64,000 nucleotides of DNA from Symbiodinium sp. CCMP2592 (taxonomy: Eukaryota; Sar; Dinophyceae; Suessiales; Symbiodiniaceae): positions 574,044-638,043 of the forward strand of contig CAJNDT010002057.1 in the NCBI GenBank assembly GCA_905221615.1, written 5' to 3'. A model generated the notes under the pieces. It saw only the letters and a program-made list of their open reading frames with translations, ran no database searches and was not told the DNA's origin. Shown piece by piece: positions 20,567 through 29,574 of the stretch. Each line of letters starts with the position of its first letter. Within the stretch, counting starts at the first letter, position 1. The position numbers and the translations under genes were made by a program.

Positions 20567-22244
20567 TTAATTTAATTCAAAGGCACAATTGTAGTCGGCG
20601 CAGCGCATCTGTAACTTCTCATAGGCAAATGACCGGCATTTGTTGACAGTCACATGGCTCGGCACCACCTCCTTCGCAGAGACCGACAACTCCGACTGTG
20701 AATAGACCATGTAAGTCGGTCGACGATTCCGGGACTGTTCTGGACCGGCAGTGAAGGTGATGACGTACGCCTCACGGTTTGGGATCATCGTCTGCAGCTG
20801 GTTCCTTAGCTGTAGTGTTGCATCGACCGACCAATTGGATTGTCGCACCCCAAAACTTGCACTGACCACGATTGCCATTGCAGATGCTTTAAATCTTTTT
20901 TTGGCTTCCTGCATGCCCCTTCACACAGAAATTTGACACCCGACGACTGGCGGTTCAACGACCAGCGTGGTGTCTGTACTTCTCCTCTGCAGCAATAATG
21001 AAAAGCCTCAGCTGCTGTCGCTCGTTCGGCAGCTTTTTCAAGAAAGCTCTTATGTCTTCTTGAGCGCCAGAGACGACCGGCACGTTCTTATCAATTCGGG
21101 AATTGATGAAGGACATGTCATACAGCACCTTCACTGTGACAAACAAATGACACAGTGTCGATGTTGTGAAGATCGCAAACAAGAGACACCCGACCGCCCA
21201 AAGATCAGCTGTGGGTGCCAACCTCACCCTTACAGCAAAGCTACGACCGGGTTCCTGTGACCCGCTAAGCTCCGGAGGTCTGTACGCTGCAGAGTACACC
21301 TCGTCACCATAGACAGCTGTCCCGACCGGCTCAGTGAGGCCGAAGTCGCCCAGCGGGCTCGAACATGGGGGGCAGGACCGACAAGTATGTTCTGTGGCTT
21401 CACATCACAGTGCACAAGCTTGTGACAGTGCAGATACTGGAGTCCATGTGCAAGATCGACCATCAGATGCCATTTGTGTGGGCACTTTGCGGCCTTGGGC
21501 TGCGTCTTCAGCCAAGCGTCCAATGTCACCGGCACATACTCCAAAAGAAGGCCCACGAGACCTCCGTCGACCGACATGACTGGCCCATAACAATGCAGGA
21601 TGGCTGGGTGGCGTAGACTGAGGAGAACGTCTAGCTCCCTCTTCACGTCCCTGCTGCCGACCGGCAACCTCGACATGACAAGATGCAGCACTAAACCCAA
21701 AGTCGACAAAGACATCATTCGTTCATTCATTCATGATTGTTCAATCACATGAACCTTAATAATAAAATGAATAGCCAAGATGCTTCACTGCGAACTCCGT
21801 TCCCATCAAGTTTTCACAGCGGCAAACTGTGCCATGGGCGCCTTGTCCCAGGGTCGACCGACTGGAAAGTGCCATGCCTTCAAAGGAGAACCTCAATTCA
21901 TTGACGAGGTTCTCATCGACCGGTGGCTGCTGGTCACTATCATTCTCAGGCTTCGGGTCTCTGACCGGCGAGTCGACTTCCACTGGAGGATGAGCGAGCT
22001 CCCTCTTGAGGGCGTTGTGCTTTCTGTGATCCTTGACCGCCGCGTCCACAAAGGGTTGTTTCTCCTTTTTTGACATCTGCTTCCATCGCGACCGGCTCTG
22101 ATCTAAGTTTTTCAAGAAGGTTTTGACTCGAAGGCGCTTCAATGGAGGGTCGACCGTCCCTGTCCTGGCGACCGTCGCACAGTAACGGGCATAGGGCCCT
22201 GCCACCCTCTTCAGCCCGAGGCTTTTGTTACTGATTCGACCCAT
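20567..22244 (-). CDS. HMG-box-like plus protein kinase protein
   Basis: I model three exons: 22,244-21,776, 21,690-20,967 and 20,908-20,567. The ATG at 22,244 begins MGRISNKSLGLKRV. Residues about 40-85 resemble an HMG box (RWKQMSKKEKQPFV). The kinase has the glycine loop GQGAHGTV, the lysine in EFAVKHL, the catalytic loop VHCDVKPQN, DFG, YRPPEL and DLWAVGC. It therefore looks like a Ser/Thr-type kinase with DNA-binding potential. Introns of 85 and 58 bp both have GC donors (GCTATT, GCTGGT). Exon 2 needs one extra base between QNIL and DFG, where a run of six C lies at about 21,369-21,374. Adding one C there gives a continuous frame and a product of about 511 aa, so a homopolymer sequencing error is likelier than a pseudogene. 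Confidence 0.7.
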
Positions 22245-22259
22245 GAAGGTCGACCGGCC

Positions 22260-24265
22260 GTTTTGGACTTGAGCCGAAGCAACGCTGAGCACAGCAGTCG
22301 ACCGACAAGTCTAGAAAGAACTCTGTGCCATCCAAGGTTCACGACCAACGTCACTAAGTCGTGGCGCTTTCCACAGAAGATGCCCATGGACACGTATTGC
22401 CGATCTACGACCGACGTGACGACCTTCCACAACTCTGCCATGTCCCCCAAAATGATCTTGGCCTTCGACGTGGCCTCATCGATGTAAATGCCGCCACGGG
22501 TCGTCGCCCGGCATAGACCGACGAAGCCATCACCAAAGGTCTTCATGTCATGAAACAGATGAATGTTGGAGCGGACCGACAAGCCGAGCTCCTCAGCTTT
22601 TTCAAGAACAGGATCCTTCTCCACCAGTGGGGCCTCCATCGTGATGTCGTCAGCCAAGATCCCAGACTCGTCGTCTCCCCCCTCACCGACCAGCTTGTGC
22701 TCTGTGACCGTTGCTTTGGCCGCATCCACAGCACTTTCGGCTTCATCCACTGCACGACCAGCGGCCAGATTCTTCAACCCTTGGAGGACCGACACACACT
22801 CAGGGATGCCACTGCCCTCGATCTTCGGGTCACCAGACAGACCGACGCCAAGACGCATGCACGTCCTTGGCAACCCCATCACCAAAATAATGAGACATGG
22901 CACTGAATGTCAGTTATAGTTCATAGTGCTAGCAAGCCTCAAAATGCGCGACCGTCCACGCTCACTCCACAGCATCTTCTGACAGCGGTCATACGCTGGT
23001 AGGCGGCTCACGACCGACGCGTACTTCTTCATGACCAACTGACACCACAACTGTGCCTTCAACATTGGGGCACAAAAGTCAGACATGAAGGTCGGTATGG
23101 AAGAGACCGTCCCGCGACCGTCACAGAAGTCATAGAAAAGCTGCAGAGCAGCAATCTGCTGCTCGGGTTCCAGGAGGAAGCCTGAGCCAACTGCATTCCG
23201 CGACCAACAATGCAGGGAAACCTAACAGCATGGCATGCCGCCGAGTTACGTGTCTCTTCTCCTTGACCGACGAAGTACTTGTTCGTGAAAACAAGTCCCT
23301 GTGGCAGGTCGGGCTTCTCCTTCAGCTTGATCAGGACCGGCTCTTTTAACACTGCAGTCGCTTTGCACCAGTTGTGGATTGTTGACCGGCGTGACTTGCC
23401 CAAAATTTCCACCATGGCGCTCTCGGCGTCCTGACAGATGAGACTCAGGGCCAGCAACAAAAACAGGTGGTCGACCGACTGTCCTTTATCAGACCGCCAG
23501 GAACTTTGGCGACATAAGCACGCACAAGTTTGATCTTGTGCTCGACCGACGTCGTCCGCAACTTGTTGGCCTCCTGCTCATGGGCCATGGTGTAGAAGAG
23601 CTTGACCGCCGCCTGACACAGGAGTAACTAGTGACCGTCATGAGTGTCTAGTCATACTGCACATCCCTGGCCTCATCATCATCCGAGAATTTGATGCAAT
23701 CAAAACGCATTCCGACCGTCAGAATGTCCTTGATCTCACCTGTGTACCACTCGAGCTGCGTTGCATCATCGGACTGAGCGACCGTCTCAGCAGCTTTCCT
23801 CGGTCAGAAAGTAATTTAAAATTAAGGGAAATGAAAACCGTGGACTTCGACCGACTCTTTTCTGACCAGCTGACAAACCAGTGCACACCAGAACGTGGAA
23901 TTGGACCGACAAACTACACGTCGTCAAGTATCTTCAACGCTGCGATACAGTGCTTGCCATCTGCCAGCTTCGACCGGCCATCAGATGCGGCCATAGGACG
24001 ACCAGCAGGATCATACCTGCGAAACCCAAGAGTGAACTACCAAGCACGAGAAAATAAACTTTTCGACTGGCCTCAGCTTCGGTCGGGACAACGAAGCCTG
24101 GCCCCAACGACCGGCCAAAATCACCTTCTCATACAACTCCAGGACACGATCCTCATCGACGTCCCGATGGCCGGAATCATGGGCGACCGACACGTCGTCA
24201 AGCTTTAAGAGCTTGCTCTCCACGTAGACCGGCGCGTAAGCAGGAGTGCCTGCTTTCTTGGACAT
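22260..24265 (-). CDS. large multi-exon protein, unassigned
   Basis: The likely start is the ATG at 24,265 (MSKKAGTPAYAPVYVESKLL). Coding blocks follow at about 24,020-23,920 (DGKHCIAALKILDDV), 23,790-23,650 (DDATQLEWYTGEIKDILTVG), 23,620-23,270 (including KLFYTMAHEQEANKLR and LALSLICQDAESAMVEILGK), 23,160-22,930 (QQIAALQLFYDFCDGRGTVS) and 22,900-22,300 (including DDITMEAPLVEKDPVLEKAE). Near 23,490 an intron of about 43 bp with a GCTTAT donor restores the frame. I recognise no domain. The blocks may be one gene or two neighbours. GNCGGTC words occur in every block. The next gene downstream, the kinase, starts about 20 bp beyond the last block. Confidence 0.5.
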
Positions 24266-24284
24266 GGCTCGACCGGCCGACTTG

Positions 24285-24708
24285 GTTCGGAACCCCGAGG
24301 ATCGGTTGCTAAGGCTTGTAAGCCCAAACTCCAGGTAGGCAACGGCACGACCGACACTCAGAGATGTGCTTCCAAGATCATCGACCGGCCTGCCGATGTT
24401 GAACCCACAAGATAGGCCCACAAGGCTTAGCAACCTATTCTGCTGGTTCAACTGGAAGAGCATGCACGACCGGCTAAGGTGCTGCAACATATGTGTCAGA
24501 GTGGGACCGACCTAGGACGATGCAGCACTAGACCGACTTTAACCCCCAAGATAGGACCACAAGCCTTAGCAAAGCATCCTTTGGGTTCAACTTAGTGAAG
24601 GCATGTATTCAACCTTGGAGGTCATCTCTGGCTCGGGCTGTCGACCGATGTCTGAACTGGTAACTTGGGGCTACAAGCCTTAGCAACCGATCCTGGGGGT
24701 TCCGAACC
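24285..24708. repeat. inverted repeat, arms about 40 bp
   Basis: The left arm (24,285-24,326) contains GAGGATCGGTTGCTAAGGCT, and the right arm (24,667-24,708) contains its near complement AGCCTTAGCAACCGATCCTG. Two more diverged right-arm copies lie at about 24,400-24,450 and 24,530-24,590. It overlaps the 5' side of the unassigned gene. Confidence 0.6.
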
Positions 24709-25126
24709 AAATGCAGCCCAGAGTGGATTCCAAAGCATGTGCCATGCGCTGGAATGCACCATGGACCGCCAGGCTGGCATGCATTGTGCTACCAAGTCAA
24801 CAACTTGACTACATGACAGAACCAACAGGTAACAAACAAAGTCAGGTATGCTGCACTCAATCTCGAACACTAAGTCGACTGGCATGCCCTCTCACGTGCT
24901 TCACATTTTAAACACATGTCTCGCTGGCTGCTGAAACCGACAGACGACTGGGGCTCTATGCACACATGGCATGGCCGACAGCTGGCAGGACAGGCTGCAT
25001 CTGGCATTCAGAAAACACTATCGTCATGATCATGATGGTCTGTCATTATTTGACCGACAACTGCCAGGGCCAGCCTGCCTGCTAGAGTGAGGAAAAAGGC
25101 CTTTGACTCGACCGGCGTGGTGGACA
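24709..25126. other. spacer between two minus-strand genes
   Basis: I see no supported exon. The motif continues (for example GACCGCC at 24,763), although it is sparser at 24.8-25.0 kb. This would contain the 3' end of the 25-26.5 kb gene and the promoter or trans-splice region of the next. Confidence 0.4.
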
Positions 25127-26477
25127 TCAGCTAGACTCAGCGACCTGGTCCATGACGAGCGGCTGCTTTGTCTTGCCTGCAACATCTTCCTCGACCGACT
25201 CCATGACGAGTGGCTGCTTTGTCTTGCCCGCCAGATCCTCGACCGACACCGTTGTCTTGCCCGCCAGATCCACGACCGACTCTTTGGCGAGCATCTCATC
25301 CATTTCTGCGACCAGCTTCTTCTGTATCGCGAGCAGAGTTGACGACCGACTGTTCAGCTCCTCCAACTCTTTATCGTTCTGGTACATGTATTCTTTCAGC
25401 GTCTCGAGGTTCTTTAACTTCACGAAGTCACCGACCGGCACCTTGTTGCTGAACTGAACCATGACCTTGTACTCCGCGGCGACCGACTCAACGCCCATCT
25501 GGGGAAGCGTCGGCGCGTAGTAGTAGTCCTGAGCAGACAGCTTATGCTGTAGATTGCAACTGCAGGATTAGAAATCATGCAACTGCAACATCACTGAATC
25601 GAATGCCACCAAAGCACACAGACCGGCGACATGCTTTCATCATAGTGAAGGAGTCCAGCTGGAAGCATGCCCACGCCATAGTAGCTCAGCCGCACATCGA
25701 CCGCCGTGCCGCCACCTGCCAGCCAACACATCAGCGCAGCCTTCGTCGGGTTACTGAAATACATATATCCAGTGCCACCCCGACCGACTGTGGAGGAAGG
25801 CCGCTTTTGCCCTCGGGGCTTGTTCATGCTGTAGCTAGCTTCTTCACGACCGACAGCTCCGTCACATCATCGGAGATCTTGTAGAACACGAAAGCAGGCT
25901 TGTCGACCGGCACGTCACTTGGCAACGCCTCCACCTCGAGGCGGGCGTCCATGCGTGTGACTTTGAGGTGCTTCTCGACCGACAAGTCGAGGTTCCTCAC
26001 GACGAAGCCGTCGTTGGTGCATGGTCTGACCGACCCTTGTTCCATAGCCAGTTGGAACTCATCGACCTGCACTTCCAGCACGACCACGAACCGGGTCAAC
26101 AGAAGTTTGACCTCATCTTCCCGACCGGCATTATCAGTAACACACATGATTGTGCCCCCAGCCGAAACACGATGGGCCTGCTCCTTGTGCTTCGACCGTT
26201 GGTACATCGGCCCCGGAATGGGATCCGTGTCGGAAAGCTGGTATTGCATCCTGACCGACCGGGCAGTTCAGAACTAAGGACGACCTACACTACTGCATCC
26301 TCGCTGGTCATGATAAATGAACTGAAACACAGCAGCAAGGCACCTGCGACCGACACCAGCGATAGCCTTATAGACAGCGACCGATGGGGAGAAATAGGCC
26401 TGGACGTCGGGAACTGGGTTCCAGAGCCAGTGCTCCCACTGGTCGACCGACAGTCCGACATAACCTGTCTTGGACAT
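25127..26477 (-). CDS. complete four-exon protein with coiled-coil and repeat tail
   Basis: Exons 26,477-26,344, 26,250-25,900, 25,828-25,618 and 25,546-25,127 join with matching phases into 372 codons including the stop, giving 371 aa. The start is MSKTGYVGLSVDQWEHWLW. The introns are 93, 71 and 71 bp, with GT, GC (GCCTGC) and GT donors and clean AG acceptors. The C-terminal third is a coiled coil (LKNLETLKEYMYQNDKELEE). An imperfect triplicated tail built on DLAGKT and KQPLVM follows. I recognise no known domain in the first 200 residues. In the tail the motif recurs as ES-V or VS-V dipeptides, encoded NCG-GTC. An intact frame over four exons argues that the gene is functional. Confidence 0.7.
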
Positions 26478-26540
26478 AGCGACGGGGAGTGGGGCCGGCA
26501 AGTCTCGTGAAGCTGAAATTGCTTTGTGGCATGGCAGGCA

Positions 26541-26750
26541 TCATAGACATAGACCGACTGTGACTGTGCCCAACAACTGCAGGTAACCAATGAGGACCAG
26601 GCCAACCGGCACCCGCTGATCAGACATCATAGAGCTGGAGTCCAGTTCTATGGTGTCTGACCAGATGGTGATGGTAGGCGACCGGCCTTGGCAAATATGA
26701 ATCATGAAGTCATAGCTAGTTACAGTATCCAAAGCACGCTGCCCACGCAT
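26541..26750 (-). CDS. possible exon, unknown product
   Basis: A minus-strand frame includes TIELDSSSMMSDQRVPVGLV and a hydrophobic stretch LVLIGYLQLLGTVTVGL that could be a membrane segment. It carries GCCGGTC-type words like other exons here. The borders are unclear. Confidence 0.25.
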   Translation of the reverse strand: MRGQRALDTVTSYDFMIHICQGRSPTITIWSDTIELDSSSMMSDQRVPVGLVLIGYLQLLGTVTVGLCL

Positions 26751-26887
26751 GTGTCTGAGAACACCACCGGCAAGGAAAGTAGATCTGCTTCTGTCTGGAC
26801 CTCAATACTTAAGGTGACTGGGATCTCAAATTGGCATGGACCTGTTACTGCTACAGGAGCCCGACCTCCCAGAGCATCCAAGGAGCT

Positions 26888-26960
26888 CCTCAACCCTTCG
26901 TCGGCGCCACTCAGCCGGTCGTAGTTCGACTGGCTGAGCGGTGCCGACGAAGGGTTGAGG
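26888..26960. repeat. long hairpin, duplication copy 1
   Basis: Arms of about 34 bp (CCTCAACCCTTCGTCGGC on into the complement of GGCTGAGCGG) surround a loop of about five bases. The left arm reads CAGCCGGTCG where perfect pairing would need CAGCCAGTCG. The mismatch becomes a G-U pair in RNA. Confidence 0.75.
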
Positions 26961-27306
26961 ACACCTGTCGGTAGCTCTCCTCGACCGGCAACACTTCCTG
27001 ACCAGGTGTTGCTAAGTCAATCATTACAGCAGTGTCCAGCATTATTGAATGCTGATCGACACTGAGGCCTGTACCCTGAGCCATGAAGATTTACATTGGG
27101 TGGTCTGGGAGGTGATAGACCTTGAGCGAACACACACATAACACTTTCGAAAGTACACTGCCCACGCATGTGTCTGAGAACACCACCGGCAAAGAAAGTA
27201 GATCTGCTTCTGCCTGGACCTCAATACTTAAGGTGACTGGGATCTCAAATTGGCATGGACCTGTTACTGCTACAGGAGCCCGACCTCCCAGAGCATCCAA
27301 GGAGCT

Positions 27307-27378
27307 CCTCAACCCTTCGTCGGCGCCACTCAGCCAGTCGTAGTCGACTGGCTGAGCGGTGCCGACGAAGGGTTGAGG
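27307..27378. repeat. long hairpin, duplication copy 2
   Basis: This is the same hairpin as in copy 1, but with CAGCCAGTCG in the left arm and one base less in the loop. Pairing in the upper stem is therefore perfect. Confidence 0.75.
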
Positions 27379-27522
27379 ACACCTGTCGATAGCTCTCCTC
27401 GACCGGCAACACTTCCTGACCAGGTGTTGCTAAGTCAATCATTACAGCAGTGTCCAGCATTATTGAATGCTGACCGACACTGAGGCCTGTACCCTGAGCC
27501 ATGAAGATTTAGATTGGGTGGT

Positions 27523-27576
27523 CTGGGAGGTGATAGACCTGGACTGAAAATTTCAATCCAGGTCTATGCCTCCCAG
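27523..27576. repeat. short inverted repeat
   Basis: CTGGGAGGTGATAGACCTGG pairs with a downstream CCAGGTCTATGCCTCCCAG around a short AT-rich loop. It lies directly 5' of the duplicated ATG at 27,502. Confidence 0.6.
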
Positions 27577-27663
27577 AGCACCCGAGGAGCTCGACCGGCA
27601 ACACTTCCTGACCAGGTGTCGCCAAGATGTGGCAGAGAAGCTTTATGGATCAATCGGAGCACC

Positions 27664-27669
27664 TTGGCT

Positions 27670-27710
<41 letters not shown>
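27664..27710. repeat. AT dinucleotide microsatellite
   Basis: An almost pure AT run of about 44 bases. Confidence 0.9.
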
Positions 27711-27712
<2 letters not shown>

Positions 27713-27914
27713 CAAGATAGTGACTGTCACTATCACTAGAGCCGATGTATTTAAGCCAAAACTGTGTGATGCTATGGGCAGGGACCGGCCAAGTAGTCTT
27801 ACTCTGACCAGACCAGAGATCCTGGTAAGTTCATTCGTGTCTTTTTTGTGTAATACAGCATACCTTTTACTATTTTATGATTTGTATACCTCACATATGG
27901 TTGTGCAGCATCAC

Positions 27915-28029
27915 CACACCTGAACTGCACCTGAACTGCACCTGAACTGCACCTGAACTGCACCAATCTATAATAGCACGAACGCTGAACTGCACCTGAA
28001 CTGCACCTCAACTGCACCTGAACTGCACC
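27915..28029. repeat. 11-bp tandem repeat TGAACTGCACC, locus 2
   Basis: Two blocks of the 11-mer flank a spacer starting GCACCAATCTATAATAGCAC. The layout and orientation are as at 20.3 and 36.5 kb. Confidence 0.8.
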
Positions 28030-28247
28030 AGCATTATCCATGTTCATGGTTTCCCCCAGAAAGAATAAACAGAACAGACCGGCTAGTAGACCTTCTTGAA
28101 TAATTAATTCCTACTAAGGGATATAGGTAAACTTATAGGGCTCTGTCTATTATTTCTAAAAAGGACAAGCGTGAACTGCACTGGAACCTTTGTGAATCAA
28201 AGCATCAAACCCAGCAGTCCTCCTGGACTGTGTCAGACCGTCGCTCA

Positions 28248-28302
28248 GCCGAGGCCATTGGGGGATCTTGTCATTTTGACGAGATCCCCCGATGGCCTCG
28301 GC
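28248..28302. repeat. long hairpin, 26-bp arms
   Basis: GCCGAGGCCATTGGGGGATC continues into a three-base loop and a complementary arm. The two imperfect positions are both G-T and would pair as wobble in RNA. Confidence 0.75.
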
Positions 28303-28870
28303 TAGCCTGGCTCAAGGTGCCAAACAATGCATCTTGACTTGGCTCTGTGATCCTCAGATGAAACGTTGACTTAGTGCTGGACGACCGACTCGTCGCCGGG
28401 CCGGCCTGCCACGTCGGTGGTCTGTCCATCGGTCTGATTTATTTATGATTACACCTCACGAATCCGCCTCATGCGGGACACTGACCGGCCCCATGTGAAG
28501 CTCTCGCCTTGGAGCAAAAAGTAGACAGGTAAATACCGGAACACCCACTGCATCCAGGGATGTGGCAGGTCATGAAGATGTTGCCGAAAGCCTGTCCACG
28601 GGAAAATGCATCATTGCTGTAAACAAATGAGGTGGCACCCATGATGCATGAGCTGCACTTGTTTTGCCATCATTGCACGACCGTCGGTTTCTGCTCTGAT
28701 CCGAGTCGATTCGAGCTGAAGACGGGACCGGCCATGGTAGGTTCTCATTTGAAGAGCTGAATTCTGAATGTGTCCATTAATGGCAACTCAATGAGAAGTG
28801 TTGCATAGTTTCATTGACTAAGTCGGTATATTAAGACTTGACTGACTGACTTAACTTATTCCAAACAAAT
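28303..28870. other. spacer, nothing recognised
   Basis: Motif words continue (for example at about 28,382, 28,482 and 28,727), but I see no exon, repeat or hairpin here. Confidence 0.4.
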
Positions 28871-29012
28871 CTAAACCGAAGCTGCCCCGTCTTCTGCGAC
28901 TGTCGGTCCCGCAAGCGCTGTCGCAAACGACGACACGACAGAAAAAACAGGCGACCGACTCTTGCTGGAGGTCACGGTCACGACCCCATTGTTGCAGCTC
29001 CCATCAGGGATC
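28871..29012 (-). CDS. C-terminal exon, unknown product
   Basis: The exon follows a GTTCACAG acceptor. It encodes IPDGSCNNGVVTVTSSKSRS and ends FATALAGPTVAEDGAASV before a stop at 28,871. It contains motif words in the frame. Upstream exons were not found, probably because the 29.6-32.2 kb array follows. Confidence 0.45.
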
Positions 29013-29065
29013 CTGTGAACGTCAGGTGTTTGTGGAACTTGACAGTCAACATGACATGAACGCAA

Positions 29066-29088
29066 ACACACACACACACACACACACA
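29066..29088. repeat. CA dinucleotide microsatellite
   Basis: About 11 CA units immediately 5' of the 28.9-kb exon in the minus-strand sense. Confidence 0.9.
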
Positions 29089-29574
29089 GTCGGAAGTCCT
29101 GCTGATGACCGTCTTGTGGCTGGTCCTCCGATGTTGAAGCACAGCTGTGACAGTGAATGCACTCTGACTACTCGTGTCTCTTGACCCCAGCTTCCAATCC
29201 AAGTGGAGACCTCCCTCGCAATGCAATCTTATACTTATGTGTCCCCGACGACCAGCAGTACAAACACATGTTCAGGAGTCCTACTGGTGTTGGAAGGGAT
29301 CTGCTCTCCCATCGTCCTGCAGGTCCAAGATTCAAATTAAACAGCCTACACTACTCTTAAACTCTGGACGCGTTCACAAGTCCTGGCCATGACCGTCTTG
29401 ACCTCTTCCCTCCTGCAACATTCATTGTTTAGTCAGCGGAAGTTCCTCCGCTGCCACTCTGACTCTAGCACTATACAGCTTGACAGCAAGTTGTCCTGTT
29501 GCTCATCTCCATGATCCTCGCTGTTGAGCCGCACTTTGAAGAGGCTAGACTCCACCGTGACTAGAAGACCTTGC

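Larger units (their letters stand above)
26737..27513 (-). repeat. 418-bp-spaced tandem duplication including a start codon
   Basis: About 355 bp at 26,737-27,092 recur at 27,155-27,513 with few differences. Both copies carry an ATG (27,084 and 27,502) opening MAQGTGLSV and, downstream, an exon-like frame with GGRAPVAVTGPCQFEIPVTL. A long hairpin sits between these coding parts in each copy. Either one gene has a duplicated first exon or the 5' end of a small gene has been duplicated. Confidence 0.65.

Noticed and set aside
21340-25860. Frameshifts that seemed to coincide with the motif at about 21.35, 23.49 and 25.85 kb
   Set aside because: The 23.49 and 25.85 kb breaks vanish when GC-AG introns of about 43 and 71 bp are allowed, with phases matching. 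The 21.35 kb break lies at a run of six C. With a motif every 70-90 bp, closeness is also expected by chance.
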